Assembly: GCA_949358305.1 (NCBI GenBank)
Contig: OX442315.1
Coordinates: forward strand, 28,298,427 to 28,362,426
Direction: 5' to 3'
Length of the DNA: 64,000 nucleotides
DNA from: Strigamia acuminata
Taxonomy: Eukaryota > Arthropoda > Chilopoda > Geophilomorpha > Linotaeniidae
In this document: positions 12,117 to 22,170 of the stretch, in pieces
Layout: each line of letters starts with the position of its first letter
Position numbering within the stretch: the first letter of the stretch is position 1
Translations under genes and position numbers: made by a program
The notes under the pieces: model-generated
Seen by the model: the letters and a program-made list of their open reading frames with translations, nothing else
The model's database searches: none
Told to the model about the DNA's origin: nothing

Positions 12117-14720
12117 CTGTCCGCAAATGCTAGATCGAATGTACTGTGTTTCGTAATAGGTTGAATAGTCTGACTAATTACTCTTTGAATGTTTGTGCTT
12201 TTTTCGTAGATGTGAATCAAGTTTTTTGTTTATTTTTGCACGAAAGTCGATTTTAGGTTTAGTTTTTGGGGCTGTTGACAGGATTGGCTTGCAGATGTTA
12301 ATACATTTTGTAAAATATATTAAGAAAATGCATTTTTTAATGCACAAAGAACCATATGCAGTATACAGTGTACGAAGGAACAAAACGCTGCGAGTACTGC
12401 ATTCATCATTATTTGATTGCATTACATAAACTGTGAGCAATGGCGCGGAGCCGGCGAATTCAAGCAGCAAAACGCGCAAACGTTTTGGCTTTTCCAGAAA
12501 TAAGAAACAGCGCACTTCCTTTAAAAAGCTATTAAATAATAGTAATAAATTTAGCAGCTGATTTAGTATTGCTTAATTCCGTAATAAAATTAGAAAAGAA
12601 AACAAGAAACAATGTTTTGGTCACAAAAAAATTGGATTGGTCTACAGTTGAACGAGCAGACATCCGCTCCACAAAGAAATAATACATCTGCACACGTAGG
12701 ATGTTGTAGCAATAGCGGAATGCGTTATACATTTGACCTCCGCATTTATGCGTTTCATTCCATTCAAGATGGCTGACTTGATTAAGACAATATCGGCAAA
12801 ACTTAATGGGGAAAAGAAATAAGCTTCATTAGCATGACAAAGGTCGTCTTGTGCGGAATAACCTCATTCTCCTTAAAAGTAGCTGACGGAAATATTCGAA
12901 CGTCTAAAAATGGCCTCAAATGTGTCGACTTAAATTTTTAATTAACTCCGTGATGGAAATTCGTCTCAGTATTCTTGTTAAAAGGAAGGGAAAAAAATGG
13001 CTGGCTTCTTAGTATAGTTTACGTCTTCATTTTTTAATTCTATATATATATTTTCTGGATTCGAGTCACGGCTGCAGTGAGATGTCGTTGTAACCTTTTT
13101 TTATTTATCTCTTTTTTTTTCTTCTCCTTTAAGATGGGGCTGGGAAAGTATGAATTCCATTTGCATTAAAATCTATATAGTGTTGAAAGGTGAGAATGAA
13201 ATGCGACTCGAGTGCGTGTTTTTACGAGTAAAATCAGAAAGACGTAAAACGTTTATTTTTAAGGGTGTGTTTTCTGCCGAAAATGCGAATAAAGACTTAA
13301 AATATTTTTTGAGGAAAGTCTGCACTTGACAACAAGTCCATTTGCACACGATGGCGCCAGCATCGCATTCTGATGAATTATGGCGTGGGTGATGGCTGTC
13401 TGTGATACGACGTTTGTTTCCCCGCCGGTATGAGTTATGGGTGCCGCAGCCGGTGTTCAGTGGCGGCACTCATCATCGGCCGTTTTCCTTCGTGTTGAGA
13501 CGTCTCCTGCCTTCCCTCGTATTGACCTTGACGTGGACGTGGGACGATGAATGAAGAGCCTTCATGGACAGATCTCAGAGCGACTGTCACTTGAATTAAG
13601 ATAACCGTCAAGCATGACCTTTGGTTGGGAAAGAAAGCTTCTGTTAGGGCTACTTGTAAGCACGTCATATGTTGAAAACGACTTTCCAAAAAACCTGAAG
13701 AATTTCTTTCTTTTTTTATTTTATTTTTTTTTATTTTACTCCGTATTTTCTTTATTTTTTTTTGTGAAAAATATAAATTACGTAATTGAATTTACCAGTC
13801 AACATGTCGTGTTACACGATCATCTATAACGATTAACGACACTCTTGGGAACAATATAATTTATGTAATTCAGGCAATTATTCCTTTTAATTCCTTAGGA
13901 GGAAAACACACGTGCTTATTACGGACTTGTTCACGTGGTCGTACGGTTTGGAAAGCGCTTATCGATTCTTATAATTTTATAAATGGCCTTATTAAATGCG
14001 CTCTTGCCCACAGGACACCATTAACTTTTCGCGTTTTTATTTTTATTAACCATTTTTTTGTGGAATTATTTTTTAATTGCAACGCCATTAAGGCTTATTA
14101 TTCATTCCTCCGTTTCCCCTACTCCCCCCTGCCCTCCACGAATTTTTTCTTCTGTTCTGTCTCGTTTGAGAGATTACCCCAACACACGAGCATTATTATG
14201 ATGTGTGGATAAAAACAGAACTAATCGCTTTAACCGTGCAGTAATTAGGGCTAAAGTCTGTTAGCTGGGTTTGAGGGAGGGAAGAAATAAAAAACGATTC
14301 TTTAAGGGGAAAAAAATTAATAGCTGATATGCTGATGTGCTTCTTTTCCTAAGCTTTGTGTTTTTGTGTGGCCTGGGAAAATTCGGCGTATTGGTAGGCC
14401 GGTTGGGTGGATGAAAAAAAGTTTGGTCACGCAAAATCGCGTACAATACGAGAAACAAAATGGGGGACTGAACGTCTGAAAGGCAGTTTATCCCTTTGGT
14501 TTTTGTTAGGCGGTACAAGTCCATGGGAAGGGAACATGCTTATTTTTTCGTGTTTTTTTTTCTTCATGGTGTTTGTAGCTGGGAGTGATTTATTTTCTTG
14601 TTAATTGGACGTATGTGAATGACGCTTTGTTATTTAGGTTTCGACGAACAATAATCGAAACTTATGAAGTATTTAAATGATAGAAATGAATTTGGAATAC
14701 TGAAACTCAAAATATGTTTT

Positions 14721-15120
14721 TAAGGTACGCGCCATAAGTATAGAATAATCAGTTTTTTTGAAATAATTTTTTTTGCGTTTTATCTGGAATCAAACCAATT
14801 TTTTAATAAAAGTATTTTGTTATTATAATTGATCACTAATCACTAGAATCACTAATTAACCAATCAGACAAAGGCATGTTACGTGATGTTTATTTTATCC
14901 ATATTTTTGCGTCAAACCTGAAATATTCTATACTTATGTTACCCTCATTTTTATGTAAAATCACTGCCAAATTTTTTTCTAAACAAATTTTAAATCTGTT
15001 AATTTTAAACGAATTCTAATGACAAAATACATTTATTTAAAAATTGGTTTGATTCCAGATGAAGTTTGAAAAAAATATTACTAAAAAATTGATTATTCGA
15101 TACTTAAGGCACGCACCTTA
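14721..15120. mobile_element. Foldback MITE with ~100-bp terminal inverted repeats
   Basis: The left arm (14721-14822) and the reverse complement of the right arm (15019-15120) align over about 100 nt at high identity. Both begin TAAGGT(A/G)CG(C/T)GCC and both contain ATCTGGAATCAAACCAATTT near 14781 and 15045-15060. The flanking TA (or TTA) may be the target duplication. The centre (about 200 bp) is AT-rich and has no open frame, so the element is non-autonomous. TA/TTA ends suggest a Tc1/mariner- or PIF/Harbinger-type partner; the family is not resolved. Confidence 0.85.
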
Positions 15121-18100
15121 TATAAAATATTGGTATATATTTGTTCCGTTTTGAGCGAAAATATTAAAATTTCTGACAATTGTGACTTAAGAAATGTGTA
15201 AGTGGTGAATTATTCCGAATTTATGTAAAAAAAATATCAAGTCGAAGTTGAAATTCTATGTTACAATCGGTGTTATGCATTCGGTATTTTGCATCGTCCG
15301 TTGTCAACATAAAAACAAGTTAGAAACGACAAAATTTTCCACTGTCCGCACGACAAAAGTTATTCAAGATGATTTAAGAGCAAATAATGTCCTAACTTCT
15401 TATTCAAATTCCAACCGGTAATTTAAAAACACTCAAAATATTTAATATTACAAAACTGGTATATATAAGTTTTAAACGAAAACGAGCGGAAGTTTTTGCT
15501 TATATAAATCTTGATGGGAAGGTCACGGTTATATATTCAGTCTCCTAAACAACTTACGAGTACAACCAGAAGGCATAAAGATCATAACCGAAATGCAAAA
15601 TATATATAAGATATTAATATGTGTGAAATAAATCTTAAATAAAGACCCAGATGTGTGACTCATGCAAAAACACTCATTATCCTGACTTAGTTGGTCAGCA
15701 CATGCATTATTTGAACCCATAAGCGATGTTTGTTTATATGACAAAGCAGAAATAATGTGCCCGTAACTGTTTGCATATAAAGTTTATTATAATACATTTT
15801 ATATAATTTTAATGTTACATAAAAGTATCTGTTGATGCTGGAGATTCGTTTGTTGCTAATGTACAAAAAGTGAGCATTTGAACTGAATAACCTTTAATTA
15901 TTTTGAAATTAAAGTGAGATTTAATCTTGGTAATATACTGCACATTGATAACTGTAAAAAGAAAGGGAAAAAAAGGAACGAGCCAATTGGTGATCTGGTT
16001 TCCTTGTTAGTAAAACGAATGGGCGCATACATTTATTTAATACATTAGATGCGAGCATCATTGTTATTAATTTTCATCTGTGTGTGTAAAGGTTAAACTT
16101 TTCTGTCATTATTCACACAACTGAGTGGTGTTTAGTGCAAACAAAAAGGACATGTCACGAACCTATTACAAGGAAAAAGGGGCCGGTGTGTGTAGAATGT
16201 GTTGATGGAAATTGAAGCATAATTTCCAGATGAGTGGATTGGAACAAAAGGGCATTATTTTATTTATTTTTTGTTCGTTTCGTTTTTTAATATTTATTTT
16301 TATTTCCTCGACTTCCCCCCGAGTTGAAATTCCAATCTGACATGGTAGGCAAACAAATTATTCCTTCCCCACGCCCCAACTCGCCACCACAGGGTGAATA
16401 AGGTGAAAACTTTCACCTATCTATTTCAAAGTGAGAGATATGAGCTGAATTCCCGCCCTCGAACTCTCGATAAGGGAGGTGTGAAACCGAGTTCAATTGA
16501 GTGAAGAATTGATCCAGGTGCTTTTCTTTGAACTCATCGCCCATTTGTAATTTTTTGACGTGTTTTAGTGTTTTTTAACCTCGGCGTATATACTATTATC
16601 ATTTTGTGGATTTTTCCTCTTGTTGAAGTTTGTTACACGTTGTAAATTGACGGGTGATTCATGGGTTCGGTTTGCTCGTAAAATTGAGATATTTTATTTG
16701 AGTTAGTGTCGTTTTATGTGTTTTAAAAATTTGGGAAAAGATTAAAATCTTTGTGTCGGTGAGATGCGAACTAGAAAAAAAAAAGTCTGGGGGAAAAATG
16801 TCCTTGGGTATATATGATGAAATTGAAAATATTAAGTTAAATAAATATATCACTCATGGGGGGCGCCTTTTTCGGCGATTTTTTTAATTTGGAATTTAAT
16901 TTTTTTTTTTTTGTTTTTTTTGGGTAAGTGACGTCAGTGGGCGGTTATTTGTATTAAAATTTTCAGTTTTTTGGTTTTTTTTTTATTGTATATGTTAGAT
17001 TAGATAATAGAAAATTATTTATTTATTTATTTAACTTTTATTTTTTATGAAGTTTTTTTTATCATCAAAACATGAAATATTCGTATGAATTTATTAAAAT
17101 TTAAAATTTAAAATTTAAAAAAGAAAAAAAAATTCAAGCTTAATTGAATTCTTCAGATTTGCCAAATCTATCCAGAAGCTACTCGTCAAAGTTATTTTTA
17201 TTTTATCTCAAAAAGTGTCTTGCTTTTCGCCAAATATCAGTTTTTATTTTTTATTTTTGCTTTTCTTCCTTTTTCTCTCCTTTTGAAAAGAAAAAAAGAA
17301 AAAAAAGAAAAGAAAAGAAAAGAAAAGAAAAGAAAGGAAAAAGAAACAAACCATTTCCAAATCCACCTCAGCTCCGTCGTCTCCTGTTTGAAACATTTTT
17401 TTTTATCGCCTCGCCTCATTTCTGTCTCTTGCCCATTTTCCTTATCAGTCTGTCGCCATGACAACGCGAGCTCCATTAGGAGCAACGCCGCTGGTTGCCG
17501 TTGCCAAGCGACCGATTCGTGATTGACAACGGCAGTTTGAGTTTACGCCGAAGCCCGTGGATTACAACAAATCGAAACCCCTTAAAAAAAAACTCCTTTC
17601 CGTTTTTCACAACTTCCCCTCTCTTCCGCTTTTTATCTACAGCCTAAATCGAAACGATTTTCGAGGCAAATGGAGCGACGAATTCTCCCATCGAGCTCGC
17701 GCTCCACCCGCACGACTTTCGAGCGCCGCGCTGCGCTTTGCGACGACGCTCGGCTGCAGCCCGTCGTCGTTGGCAATTGGGCAGATTTCTCTTTCTAAAC
17801 CGAGTCGCGAGGCCAAATAGCCCGCTGGAATGGCCGAGTGGATTTGCAGAACGACACATTTCCTTCTCTTCGAGAGATTTAAAGAGGATTTTACAACGAA
17901 AGCGTGCACTAGAAAATACGACTCATGCTTGTAACTGGCGGAAGGGCCGTGTACTGTTAGCATTTACGACCTACCATAAGTATAAAAACAGTGCAAAATG
18001 CTAACGTATTTATTGCACAATGGCCCATCAACTTGACAGATTTATATATTTACACTCGTTTGTTTTAATAAAGTGTAAAAATCCTTTGATTTTCTCATGG

Positions 18101-19927
18101 TAAATTAATTAAATCGAGTTTTTGTGTTTTAATTTTTAAATTTAAATCTCAAAATATGATTTTTATCGAAATTTTCTTGACCGTTTCTGTAATTCACCGC
18201 ACGATGTCGCTGTATCTTGTGTAAACATTTATTTACTACTAGATAATCTTAAGGTTAAGTAGCCGAGGTCAATTCGTGGTTGGATTTGGTGTTTGTGGGG
18301 GTGATGAGACTTGTATACGGGGGATTTATCAGTGGAGGGGAAGACACGCATTTGCACCTTTTAAGAATTTGTGGAATGTTCCAACAAGCCCGTGTGTTGT
18401 TGTATGTTTTTTTTTCTTTTTCTTCTTCTCGGCTCGGCTCGAATGTTTTCTTTTTGTTCTCTCTTTTTTTTCCTCGCAACTGTTACCCCATACGTGAGTG
18501 TGTTAGTTGAATTAGTAAATTTGGTGTCACACTTGGAGGAAAAATGTGTTGGAAGAATGTGAAAATTAAAAGATAAGGCGTTTTCCTCGTTGAGCGCATT
18601 GATGAAATCGAGCTTAACAGCTGGCGAATAAAATTCGAGTATGAAAAACGTCTTCCTAAATCAATAAGCACCCTGTCAATTAAATTCCAAAAATGGCCCC
18701 CAACCAATTTTCGCAGTGGGTTGCACGGCAATAATTTTCGCTACAGTTGTATGAATATAGAGGCTGTGCAGATAACCATTTACTCTTTCACTTTTTCACC
18801 TGCTGTTTTCAATGTGTGTGTGGGCTGTAACTCAAAAAGGCAACCAAAAACCCGAGTTGTTAATTAGAATAAAAGAAAATGCATTTACATGGGCAGTTCC
18901 TTGTGAGGTTTTTAATTGAAACAAAAATAAAGCTGATAAAACACACAGATATACTCGCAGACAATAAACATTTAAGTTGATTGTAGGCTTAAATTAAGAC
19001 GGGTTGGTCGGAGAGCCATATGTAAAACTGAAGAGTCATTTTATTAAATTAAGCCAAGGGTCAGGTTGTGAATAACCTTTTGGGAACGCATTAACCCGTC
19101 GCGGATTAATTAGATTTTTAATAGGGAAATTAATCATCGGATAGAAATGAATCTATACATCTGATGATTGGAATTTACAATTGTAAATAGGCCTTAATTC
19201 TGGTCGCAAGTTGCACGCGGTTGTCGAGGTCGTTGTGTCCAAACTGCAAATGATTTTTTTTGTTTGTTTAAAGAGAGAAATTTATGCCCGTTTCCAAATT
19301 TGATGTTGTGGAAAAACAAGTAGGCCTAAGGGTTGTGTACCAAGGGCGTGAGAAACCGCAGGGTTTGGCCGTCAAGCCACCCACGCATGTCGCAAGAATC
19401 TCCCGTGGTGGAAGGAACGTTGCAAGTCATGTTGGTCACAATTAGCGACCACTGAAATGCCACCTTGCGCACAAGAAAGGAATTTAATGCTAGAGAATGG
19501 GGTACACGTCGAAGATCAGTAGGGCTTCTCACGAAGACCACCAAACTTTTAACGAGAGGGAAAGAAGAGAGTTGAAGAAAACAAACGAGCGCCAAGTGAA
19601 GAGTCATTCGAGCGCGCACTATGCTCTTAGAGACAAATCATGTGGAATTCAGTTGGAATTCGGTAGTTAGATGCACGTGCAGCATTTAGACTTGTGAGAA
19701 TAATCTTTCAAACATTTTTTTTAAGGGTTATCAATAACAAAAACTGTTTTAGGCGAATTTAAACATGCCATAGTTTGTGGAGTGTGTCGATAAATCACTT
19801 ATACTGAATATACGCTTTTCTTGCTGTCAGAAGCACTAAATCAACAGAGATACTATGTAATATTGCTTCGGACATTAATTTATATAGGCTAGAGGGTTGA
19901 ATGCAGGATTGTAGTCTGTGTCAGTAG
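15121..19927. other. Non-coding DNA, no gene seen
   Basis: AT-rich sequence with an AAAATTT repeat (17094-17123) and an AAAAG repeat (17285-17345). A GC-richer patch at 17440-17870 carries an RFX-like X-box (17500-17513). A 10-bp inverted repeat (17956-17965 / 17996-18005) could form a small stem-loop. Nothing coding was recognised. Confidence 0.6.
17285..17345. repeat. AAAAG-rich purine microsatellite
   Basis: Tandem AAAAG copies with irregular A-runs at the start. Confidence 0.9.
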
Positions 19928-20124
19928 GCGCATTCATAAACGCGTGTATATCATGTGTTTAAACATGTTTTGGATGTTTAAATGTCGTGCGCATGCCCAC
20001 TGCGACTGAAATTGCGCTAAATCTGCTGCCATTTTTGGAGTTAGATCGAGTCATGCTTTTTAAAAAGTAGTTTAAATGTCGTTTAAAAATGCCGTTTATA
20101 GTCTAAATGACTTTACGAATGTGC
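19928..20124. mobile_element. Possible small MITE (~197 bp)
   Basis: The left end GCGCATTCATAAA matches the reverse complement of the right end (GCACATTCGTAAAG) at most positions. A 13-bp direct repeat GTTTAAATGTCGT occurs inside each half (near 19976 and 20070). Flanking TAG/TAA could be an imperfect 3-bp target duplication, as in PIF/Harbinger elements. The short ends keep confidence low. Confidence 0.4.
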
Positions 20125-20262
20125 TAATACTTGTAAAGTTTTTTTCGTTAGACCCAATTGGTATGAAGTTTACAAATATCGGTAGATAGTATACTACCGT
20201 AAGTACTCTAATATAACGTGGAAGTTCTAATTTCAAAATCCAGATTTGCTCACAATGTTTCT

Positions 20263-20730
20263 GTTCAATTTAGACATTTATTTTAGTTGGTTTGTTCAAT
20301 TTAGACATTTATTTTAGTCGGTTTGTTCAATTTAAACATTTATTTTAGTCGGTTTGTTCAATTTAGACATTTATTTTAGTCGGTTTGTTCAATTTAGACA
20401 TTTATTTTAGTCGGTTGGTTCGATTTAGACATTTATTTTAGTCGGTTTGTTCAATTTAGACATTTATTTTAGTCGTTTTGTTCAATTTAGACATTTATTT
20501 TAGTCGGTTTGTTCGATTTAGACATTTATTTTAGTCGGTTTGTTCAATATAGACATTTATTTTAGTCGGTTAGTTTAATTTGGATACGAAATTTAGTCGT
20601 TTGTCCATTTTGGATTTTGAATTTAGTCATTACGGTCGATTTGGATTTTGAATTTAGTCATTACGGTCGATTTGGATTTTGAATTTAGTCATTACAGTCG
20701 ATTTGGATCTTGAATTCAGTGGTTTTGGTT
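20263..20730. repeat. 31-bp-unit minisatellite with two sub-arrays
   Basis: About ten copies of a 31-bp unit (core TTCAATTTAGACATTTATTT then TAGTCGG) run from 20263 to about 20572. They are followed by about five diverged 31-bp copies (core TTTGGATTTTGAATTTAGTC then ATTACGG) to about 20730. Both sub-arrays share the period and the ATTTAGTC-type step, so the second is probably an older branch of the first. The 5' copies are nearly identical, which indicates recent expansion. Confidence 0.95.
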
Positions 20731-21241
20731 AATGTAGACCCACGTTGTATAGTGGACCCGTGTTCAATGAAAATACTGCCTTTTTGCTTAGGAGATCAGA
20801 GTGTTTCATCAATGTCTGACTTGAGCTCCTTGTAAAACATGCAGATTTCAAATCCCTCTACCATCTCCACATACTGCAATTTAGGATTACATAATTTTTT
20901 ATTTCTATTATATAAAAGAAAATCTTAAAGGAACTAAGTCCGGTTTGATGGCTTTAGTCTTATAAAAGTAAAATCTCTTCATTGTTTATTTTATAGCTTA
21001 TGGTATATAATGAGAATTAAAAATATCTATACGAGGAAATATAGTCAGTTGATTTAGGCCTCAACATTATTGACAACTATTTGGTATTAGAGAAATTGAG
21101 GACGATGTTTTAGTGGCATTGAACTCTGTGTGTTTATATAAATTTTAGCTAAATTGCATTTTCGATTCAGCAGTAAGCAATCGTTTTTACGGCGGTATCT
21201 ATAGATAGCGGTGTTTTTTCGTTGAACGCAGAGGAAGGAAT
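20731..21241. other. Non-coding DNA, nothing seen
   Basis: AT-rich spacer between the minisatellite and the coding-like relic. The only structure noted is a 10-bp palindrome ATCTATAGAT near 21196. Confidence 0.6.
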
Positions 21242-21614
21242 GTGCGTGTTGTTTATTTCATCAGATTAGACACTTATGTTGATTCTCGCGTTCAATTTAT
21301 TACGCAACAAATGAGTTTCTATGGCAACGTATCGAGAGCCGATGAAATAACTAAGCAAGCAGAGGAGACTAACAAGCAAACCAAGCGAACTGTCAATAAT
21401 TTCCTGATTGAAAAGAAGAGCGGTGGAAATATTGACGCCGTACACTATCAGATGCGATAAAGATCCATCGAGTGTAATTCTAAGTTAGCTAAAGATGGAG
21501 CGAGCGGAACAGCATGGGAATCGCACAAAGAAAAGGAGAAATGCTCGAAAGAAAAGAGCAATTGAAAATTGGATGAAGACGTTATTGAACAAATATGTCA
21601 GTCGGACCACTTGA
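21242..21614 (+). pseudogene. Purine-rich coding-like relic, possibly Crypton/tyrosine-recombinase-like
   Basis: The frame 21242-21460 contains EETNKQTKRTVNNF. This resembles the N-terminal helix of Crypton-derived recombinase-like (DUF3504-type) proteins, which have an E-N-T-K-K-x-T-x-x-x-V-N-x-F pattern. A second small frame with a true ATG, 21495-21614, encodes a 39-residue basic peptide (MERAEQHGNRTKK...). The + strand is markedly purine-rich over 21330-21600, unlike the T-rich neighbours, which is typical of coding origin. The two frames do not join, so this would be a decayed fragment. Family assignment is tentative and from memory of the motif. Confidence 0.25.
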
Positions 21615-22170
21615 ATATATGAGTAGGAGAAGGGGAAGGGGGAAGGAGTGGTTTACCCTAACCCCTCCTCCATTGCCTATGCAAATGAGTTTCTTTTTGG
21701 AGAGTGGGCGCCCCCTCACCATGGGCGCCTATTGGCTGGATTGGGACGCCAGCTTCGCGCCTCTGACAATAGGTGGCGCCCGTGCCAGCTGGTGTGGGGA
21801 GGCGGGATCACAATGGGTGCCTGGAGAAATTCAATCCCACTTGAATGGAGAGACTCCCTGCGTTTGTCGTGATCCCCCATCTGATAGGCCTCAACCACAT
21901 CGCTTTGGCGCCGTTGCTGCTTCTTGGAGGACCCTCCCTCCAATCTCATTCTCTCTCTCTCTCTCCATCTCTTTTTCCCTTCTCCATCCCCCTTGCCTCA
22001 ATCTCGCTCTGCACCCATTATCCTGCTGTCGTATTTTGGGTGGGAGTGTGATTAGAGAAATGAGGTCCAAGGTATTTGTCTTGGGAAAACAAACCGAGGA
22101 CTATAAATCATGCGTTGTAAACTGGTTGCGACAAGTTGAGGGCTTTAAGGCATTCTTAAGAAATTGAGTG
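21615..22170. promoter_or_regulatory. GC-richer candidate regulatory block with octamer and CCAAT motifs
   Basis: It contains a perfect POU octamer ATGCAAAT (21679-21686), an inverted CCAAT (ATTGG, about 21731) and a CT-rich tract (21949-21964). A 190-codon frame (21595-22167) crosses it but contains Pro/Ser and CT-derived low complexity and no known domain, so I do not call a gene. A regulatory role is inferred from composition and motifs only. Confidence 0.25.

Larger units (their letters stand above)
9620..14720. other. Non-coding DNA, no gene seen
   Basis: AT-rich sequence. Items noted: two CAGGTG E-boxes at 10293 and 10303; a GGAAT/GGAT tandem repeat at 11924-11963; a four-site GATA cluster at 12058-12116. 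Open frames at 10579-10908 (minus) and 11319-11672 (minus) have no recognisable content. Confidence 0.6.

Noticed and set aside
13050-13075. GATTCGAGTC resembling a tRNA B box
   Set aside because: No A box at the right distance and no cloverleaf could be drawn.
15100-15120. TAAGGCACGC resembles the 5' part of microRNA miR-124
   Set aside because: It is the terminal repeat of the MITE and is mirrored at the other end. The rest of the microRNA does not match and the arms are those of a transposon.
21595-22167. 190-codon open frame on the plus strand
   Set aside because: It includes CT-repeat-derived Ser/Leu runs and has no known domain. It is better explained as a GC-richer non-coding block.
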